In this document: positions 38,096 to 42,920 of the stretch, piece after piece
How the letters are laid out: each line of letters starts with the position of its first letter
Numbering within the stretch: position 1 is the first letter of the stretch
From: a virus
IMG/VR virus record: IMGVR_UViG_3300030102_001245
Span: 1 to 42,920 of that record
Strand: one strand, 5' to 3'
Length of the DNA: 42,920 bases
Translations under genes and position numbers: made by a program
The notes under the pieces: model-generated
Database searches by the model: none
What the model was told of the DNA's origin: nothing
What the model saw: the letters and a program-made list of their open reading frames with translations, nothing else

Positions 38096-39394
38096 TTAGT
38101 CATATAGATCATCATAATATTCACTCATACCTTGCTCAAATTGATCCTGAGTAATATACTGACCAGAGTCATTGTCCCAAACATAACCAACACCATTAAA
38201 AGTTACAGCACCTTGATCTGACGTTGGTAAGCTTGAAACTGTAGGTGGTGGAGGTGTAAAGCCACTAAACTCTGCACCTTGGTCTGTTAGGCTAGCCGCT
38301 TGCCCTAACGTTTGAGATTCAAAAGCTCTTTGCTGATCTTCTCTTTGTCGATCTAAAGAAGCTTGACTTCCTGACACAGCTTCTGCAATAGCTGATGTTC
38401 GTGCTCCAAAACCAGAGCCAGCACTAGCCAAACCTTGACCACCCGTCATACCCATTAAGCTATCGCTAATCGCTTCAGTAGCTCTAGACAACTGAGTAGG
38501 GTCGAATTGCTCAAACATGGCTAACTGTTGTGGGGTAGCAGTAATCCCAGCATCTTGTAAAATCTGTTGTATATTAACACTACCACCATTCTGATATTCA
38601 ACAAGTCCACCATCTTGAAATGTGCCACCGGGATTATAGCCGGGAAATGTCTCACCCGGAATGTAACCGGGAGCCGCACCACCAAGCACGGTAATAGGCC
38701 CAACCTCTCCGTATAAAGGAGTTGGGTTTTGAGCCATTTCTAGCACATTGCTTACTCCTTGACGACCTAAAGCCGAATAATTAGATATCGAGCTTAAAAA
38801 GTTTTTTGCTTTTCCAATTCCTGCCATTAAGGGCTCATTTAATTTGCCACCAACCTTACCATATATACCACCACCGGGAGAAAAACCTGCCGTAAGCCCA
38901 GCTTTTAAACCGGAAACTATAGCTCTCTCTCCCATACCCCTAGTGTAATCCCTACTAGCCTGCTCTACATCTCTAAAATCCTGCTGTGCAAATACCGTTC
39001 CTTCTGTATCGGCTTGCACTGTCTTACCAGCACCAATACCCTCACCCACTCTTCTACCTAAAGCAGTTCCTAAACCAGAGACAAGTGCAAGACTAGCACC
39101 ACCAGTAACAGGAGCAAGAGCCGCACCAAGTAAACCACCAGCTAAACCACCAATACTACCAAATAAACCACCACGTTTTTGTCTCTCAGCTTCCGCTCTT
39201 TGTTGTTCCTCTAGTTTTCTTATATCTGCACGTCTTTGCCTAGAGCGAGCAAGCATAGCCGCACCACGACTAGGTTGCCCACCAACTTGCATCATCTCCA
39301 TTAGGCTACCTGATTTACCCATGTCAAAGCCCATCATATTAGGGCCGGATTTCATAGGTAAGTAACCTTTTGATTTTGAGGAATGTTCAATCAT
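38096..39394 (-). CDS. Internal virion protein with glycine-zipper segment (432 aa)
   Basis: Residues about 75-125 are rich in Gly and Ala (FGSIGGLAGGLLGAALAPVT), a glycine-zipper type membrane-inserting segment seen in phage ejection and pore proteins. The N-terminus is Met-rich (SGPNMMGFDMGKSGSLMEMM), and near residue 260 there is GGLVEYQNGGSV, reminiscent of the GGM repeats in the Met-rich protein at 15809. Probably a DNA-ejection protein that acts at the membrane. Start ATG 39394. Confidence 0.6.
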   Translation of the reverse strand: MIEHSSKSKGYLPMKSGPNMMGFDMGKSGSLMEMMQVGGQPSRGAAMLARSRQRRADIRKLEEQQRAEAERQKRGGLFGSIGGLAGGLLGAALAPVTGGASLALVSGLGTALGRRVGEGIGAGKTVQADTEGTVFAQQDFRDVEQASRDYTRGMGERAIVSGLKAGLTAGFSPGGGIYGKVGGKLNEPLMAGIGKAKNFLSSISNYSALGRQGVSNVLEMAQNPTPLYGEVGPITVLGGAAPGYIPGETFPGYNPGGTFQDGGLVEYQNGGSVNIQQILQDAGITATPQQLAMFEQFDPTQLSRATEAISDSLMGMTGGQGLASAGSGFGARTSAIAEAVSGSQASLDRQREDQQRAFESQTLGQAASLTDQGAEFSGFTPPPPTVSSLPTSDQGAVTFNGVGYVWDNDSGQYITQDQFEQGMSEYYDDLYD

Positions 39395-39427
39395 GGTATA
39401 ATTCCTTAGAATTTAATAAAGTTTTTA

Positions 39428-40126
39428 TCATATTTCCACCTCTACTCGCCAAACTGATGTAATATAATAATCTATTGTTCCACCAGCAGGATCAATAGTA
39501 GCCGCAATGCTTATACCAGCCTTAGCTCCAGCCTCTATTGTTGGTGGATTATTGAAATCAGACTCATTCACAGTTAGTAAAGTATTGCTAACAAGCTCAG
39601 GAGTATGTGTAAATCTAGCAACTGTATCTGTGCCTGTGTCTCCATCATCTTGCCTGTGTATAGTAAATGAAATGTCGGCTGAAGTAGCACCAGCCAAAGA
39701 TTCTGGCCTAAACAGTATTTTATGACAAGTCATAGTGTATGGAGTTAAAAAAGCACTTGTAGCGTTATTCATATTTGCCTGTTCTCCAGTGCCCTGCCAA
39801 GGCAAAAATGTAAGATCTGTTCCTATGTTATCTGGAAAGTTGTGAATAAATATTCTATGATCTATAAACTTGTTTCTGTATTCCAATATTCCTGTTTTTA
39901 TTTTATTACCAACATCTAAGTCGTTATCAATAGATTGATTTCCATTGTGGTTCATGTCTGAACGCCAGAGTAAACCTTTTTCTTTTCTATATCTAGATAG
40001 AGAACCATTTTTGTTAAAAAATAAAACCTCTTCACCTTCTCTCATAGATTGTACAGATGGTTGAAAATTTACCACACGTATTTTGTCTTGCTTCTTACTG
40101 CTTAAAAAACGACTTACCCTGTCCAC
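39428..40126 (-). CDS. Virion structural protein (232 aa)
   Basis: GTG start at 40126 overlaps the TAG of the upstream gene. Contains SIDNDLDVGNKIKTGILEYR and a beta-rich C-terminal half with PESLAGATSADISFTIHRQD and GGTIDYYITSVWRVEVE. Beta-sandwich-like composition fits a tail or receptor-binding accessory protein. Located between the nozzle-like and ejection proteins; function unresolved. Confidence 0.55.
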   Translation of the reverse strand: MDRVSRFLSSKKQDKIRVVNFQPSVQSMREGEEVLFFNKNGSLSRYRKEKGLLWRSDMNHNGNQSIDNDLDVGNKIKTGILEYRNKFIDHRIFIHNFPDNIGTDLTFLPWQGTGEQANMNNATSAFLTPYTMTCHKILFRPESLAGATSADISFTIHRQDDGDTGTDTVARFTHTPELVSNTLLTVNESDFNNPPTIEAGAKAGISIAATIDPAGGTIDYYITSVWRVEVEI

Positions 40127-42837
40127 TATACACCTTTTCTGTAAAGAACTCTATATTCAATAGATATGTCGTTTATATATACTTTTGCAGATGTAGAGGA
40201 GGTGTCAAGCTGAACGGATATCTTGTTGCAGGTAACAGGAGAAGATGGGGTAAGTTTTACCTTTGCCCAATTAGATGCACTGGAATTGATTGTTCCGCTT
40301 AGAGCACTGCTTGAGTTATCTTCTTCTAACAATGAAAATTTATTCGTTAAGGCAACATCTGATTTGTAAGTGATGTGAACTGCATATACCTTTTTTACCT
40401 GTGCGGGATCACCAAAGTCTATCGCTCTAGTTAAAAAACGAACATTGCTTGTTGCGGCCACCGATCTATTAAGTTGATAAATATCTGTAGACCCACCAGA
40501 ATCGTGACCTATTAAGGTTTGATTACTTTCTGTATCTACAGAGTTAGTTAAGCCATCATTGCTATCCAAAACAAAATCTTTTATAAGTGTAAAGTTTCCC
40601 CTCTTTAAATCACACATAAAAGCATCACCATCGTTGTCTAAACTTTTTATTATAAAAGCCATAGACTCTTGCTCATCATAAATAATACCTGTAAAAAAAC
40701 CTACATGCGTACTCCAGTCAAGATCACTAATTTTGTTTTCCTTTAAATTTCTAATTGATGACCCATCATACAGATATAGACCCTGTTTATTTGCCCATAA
40801 CACACCATATTGCGTTCTTTTTACTGCTTCTGGATGCAACACACCCTGATACTTTTTACTGTCTTCTAAGAACCAATTACGGTCATCTCCTGATATGTTT
40901 ATAATATCTAGGCTTTTATTTTTATAAGCTAACAATCTATCTGCATAAGCTTCTATAGCAACATAGACATCAGCATCGCCCTTAGCCGCTTCTATATAGT
41001 TATCAGATGGAAACGTATCGTATCTGTTGGGCATAGAATACATGATTCTATCGGGATAAGACCTTAAGGTTGCTTCAGCTTTTGTGCTTCCCGTATCTTC
41101 ATCCTTCATTGTAACATTGCAAACAAAAGTTCTATTATTAGCCACAACCACATCTTTCCAATGTTCTCCTGAATCACCCAAAGCATTGCTAAATATACTA
41201 GAGCTAAAACCATTAATGACTTCATAAGTAATAAAGCCTAATTGAGTCACGCTAAAATTTTCAGTTGCAACCCTACTTGGGCAAGAATAAAAACTACCAG
41301 TAAGGGTCAAAGAAACTCCAGATGCGGTTGCAGTAGCATTAGAAGAAATAACTATAACGTTAGAACTGTTATTGGCAGATGATATGGTGGCTCCGGCTGG
41401 TATTCCTGCTCCTGATATGGACATACCCGGAACAGCAAGATCGTTAGATGTGTCCGTAATGTTAGCACTACCACTTGTTGTGTTGCCTGTTAATGATTGA
41501 CTTGGGTTTGTCCAAGCTGTATACTCATCAGATAACTTAGTACGAACTCCTTTTCCAAGGTGAATATCTAATAACATTATATATTCAGAGTCTGTCCCTT
41601 TTTCTCTTATATATATTCTACCACCCGATATTCTTTCATCATAAGGGCCAACTGTAGAAATATTTAGAGATAAAGATTTTAAATTATTAGCATCGGTTAC
41701 TATGTGAGTCGCTGAATAATCAGAAGGTAAAGACTCTTGATTTTCATCATATATAAATGTTTGAGCAAATTCATATTCAGCCGCCTCTATAAATCCATCT
41801 ACATCTGTTTCAGTCGCAACAGCAAGATTAAATCCAGAACCGGCACTCAAAGAGGTAGCGGTTGCAGAATCATTGTCTTGATTTTTTTCGTAGCTAGCTA
41901 ATGCACCAGAAGTTCCAGAGCTTGAGGCTACTGTTCCATCAGTAGGTTTGGCCAAATCATTTTCTTTATCGTGGTATTTCATAAATGAGTTAGGATCAGT
42001 GGAATTTGTTGCACCATTAAAGTGTCTTCTTTGTATCCATCCATACCATTTAATTTTAGAATCATTGTTATCAGCGGTATCACAAGCCCTAATAGAATCT
42101 TCTACTCTATAATACTTAACCTTTGAGGGAATTGAAATGGCAGAACTTCTTAATGTAATTTCTTCATCGTTGTAATCATTAGCAGTTGTTGAAAATACAT
42201 CAATTTTATGATTAGTTGGATTTGCCAGTAGTATGACTTGATCTCCTAAAGACACTCCTTTTAGAGTAGCACCCCAGAAAACTTGAGGAGGTGTCTCAAT
42301 AGATATAGGCATAGCTCTGTCAAAAATTATATTATTACCATTTGTATTTACAACACGATAAATACCTTGAGCCGCTGTGTCAATACCGTTTGCAGGAAAA
42401 GAGGTCGCAGTCATGTGAACTAAAGTACCAACTGGAAAAGAAGATGCTAGGTTTTGCTGTGTTCCACCTGATTTGTACTCTAGCTCTCTTAAGCTACCAC
42501 CGTTAATCCTTGCTATAAAACCAGTTGCAGACCCTTCACTATCATCGTCACCTGTAATTGAACTAGTCTGAGAAACCGTTACCGAATCTCTTGTATGGTC
42601 TGTTTCAAAATACCCTAAACCGTATCCGGGTTGAACAGTGGATATGTCACCATTGTTATAGGCACTTATTTTATTATTGGTAGAGTCTGTCATAATATAT
42701 GCTGGTTGCATACCACCATACACATTAAACATAAGGTTCTGCCCTACCGATACCTCATTGTCATTTATATCAGCAACGTCTTTTACTGTATTTAAACCAC
42801 CGCTAAAATCATTCAGCTTATAAAGCCTTCTAGGCAT
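40126..42837 (-). CDS. Tail (nozzle-like) protein, intact variant B (903 aa)
   Basis: MPRRLYKLNDFSGGLNTVKD is the start typical of a large tail protein in marine podoviruses that is thought to be equivalent to the tail-tube nozzle. The protein is beta-rich and long, with EFAQTFIYDENQESLP in the middle and EAYADRLLAYKNKSLDIINI, then YQGVLHPEAVKRTQYGVLWA and YLYDGSSIR in the later half, suggesting a beta-propeller-like region. A homologous but divergent partial version (variant A) is at 1..1784. ATG 42837 lies inside the 90-bp repeat, so its upstream context is the 75-residue gene at 1784..2011. Confidence 0.75.
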   Translation of the reverse strand: MPRRLYKLNDFSGGLNTVKDVADINDNEVSVGQNLMFNVYGGMQPAYIMTDSTNNKISAYNNGDISTVQPGYGLGYFETDHTRDSVTVSQTSSITGDDDSEGSATGFIARINGGSLRELEYKSGGTQQNLASSFPVGTLVHMTATSFPANGIDTAAQGIYRVVNTNGNNIIFDRAMPISIETPPQVFWGATLKGVSLGDQVILLANPTNHKIDVFSTTANDYNDEEITLRSSAISIPSKVKYYRVEDSIRACDTADNNDSKIKWYGWIQRRHFNGATNSTDPNSFMKYHDKENDLAKPTDGTVASSSGTSGALASYEKNQDNDSATATSLSAGSGFNLAVATETDVDGFIEAAEYEFAQTFIYDENQESLPSDYSATHIVTDANNLKSLSLNISTVGPYDERISGGRIYIREKGTDSEYIMLLDIHLGKGVRTKLSDEYTAWTNPSQSLTGNTTSGSANITDTSNDLAVPGMSISGAGIPAGATISSANNSSNVIVISSNATATASGVSLTLTGSFYSCPSRVATENFSVTQLGFITYEVINGFSSSIFSNALGDSGEHWKDVVVANNRTFVCNVTMKDEDTGSTKAEATLRSYPDRIMYSMPNRYDTFPSDNYIEAAKGDADVYVAIEAYADRLLAYKNKSLDIINISGDDRNWFLEDSKKYQGVLHPEAVKRTQYGVLWANKQGLYLYDGSSIRNLKENKISDLDWSTHVGFFTGIIYDEQESMAFIIKSLDNDGDAFMCDLKRGNFTLIKDFVLDSNDGLTNSVDTESNQTLIGHDSGGSTDIYQLNRSVAATSNVRFLTRAIDFGDPAQVKKVYAVHITYKSDVALTNKFSLLEEDNSSSALSGTINSSASNWAKVKLTPSSPVTCNKISVQLDTSSTSAKVYINDISIEYRVLYRKGV

Positions 42838-42920
42838 TACTTACCTTTAAATACACCTTCTAGCATATCTGTCATTACATCAACCAACTTTTCAAAAAGC
42901 TCCTGCTCTTTTTCTTCGTT
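42831..42920. repeat. 90-bp exact direct repeat, window-end copy
   Basis: Identical to 1778-1867. It contains the start of the 903-residue tail gene and the last part of a copy of the 75-residue gene, cut off by the window end. On a circular molecule it would continue into 1868 and onward. Confidence 0.95.

Overview
The window is almost entirely a tailed double-stranded DNA phage with a podovirus-like gene set. It encodes small and large terminase subunits, a portal with a long helical C-terminus, a scaffold, an SU10-like capsid protein, very short tail connector and nozzle-like proteins, three large internal (ejection) proteins, a repeat-rich fibre, lysis genes and an M15 peptidase endolysin. 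It is AT-rich (estimated by eye, not computed). No integrase or repressor is recognisable, so a lytic lifestyle is likely. A lipoprotein and spanin-like proteins suggest a Gram-negative host. The fibre ending (EEGTWTP block) and the small-protein repertoire resemble uncultured marine phages, but this is an impression from memory, not a search result.

Layout. Bases 1778-1867 are repeated exactly at 42831-42920. The window therefore looks like a circular genome of about 41,053 bp (1868..42920) plus a stray 1.78 kb tail (1..1777). That tail carries a divergent second version of the 5' part of the tail gene at 40126..42837. On the circle there are two opposed arms. A late arm on the minus strand starts with terminase near 19.7 kb, runs down through portal, capsid, a cluster of tiny very basic proteins, connectors, fibre and lysis genes to about 1.8 kb, then continues across the junction through 42.8 kb down to 32.5 kb (nozzle-like protein and ejection proteins). 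An early arm on the plus strand covers 20.4-32.5 kb and holds about 40 mostly small genes. The arms diverge from a gene-free region at 19.7-20.4 kb and converge with an 11-bp overlap of stop ends at 32.47 kb.

The early arm contains a DUF932-like protein, two HNH endonucleases, three PD-(D/E)XK-type nucleases (one with Cas4/AddB-like cysteines), an SSB-like protein, several zinc-ribbon proteins and tiny membrane proteins. No DNA polymerase, primase, helicase or RNA polymerase is seen, so genome copying probably depends on the host.

The most striking non-coding signals are a family of six matching promoters (GGAAC, then usually 18 bases, then TATAAT-like), a 56-bp palindrome over the first of them, four iteron-like 16-17-bp direct repeats, a perfect terminator after the DUF932 gene and two structured RNA candidates. 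Together they look like a compact phage-specific control and possibly origin region. The most striking protein-level oddities are the run of six Lys/Arg-rich proteins between capsid and tail genes and a protein in which about one residue in six is methionine.
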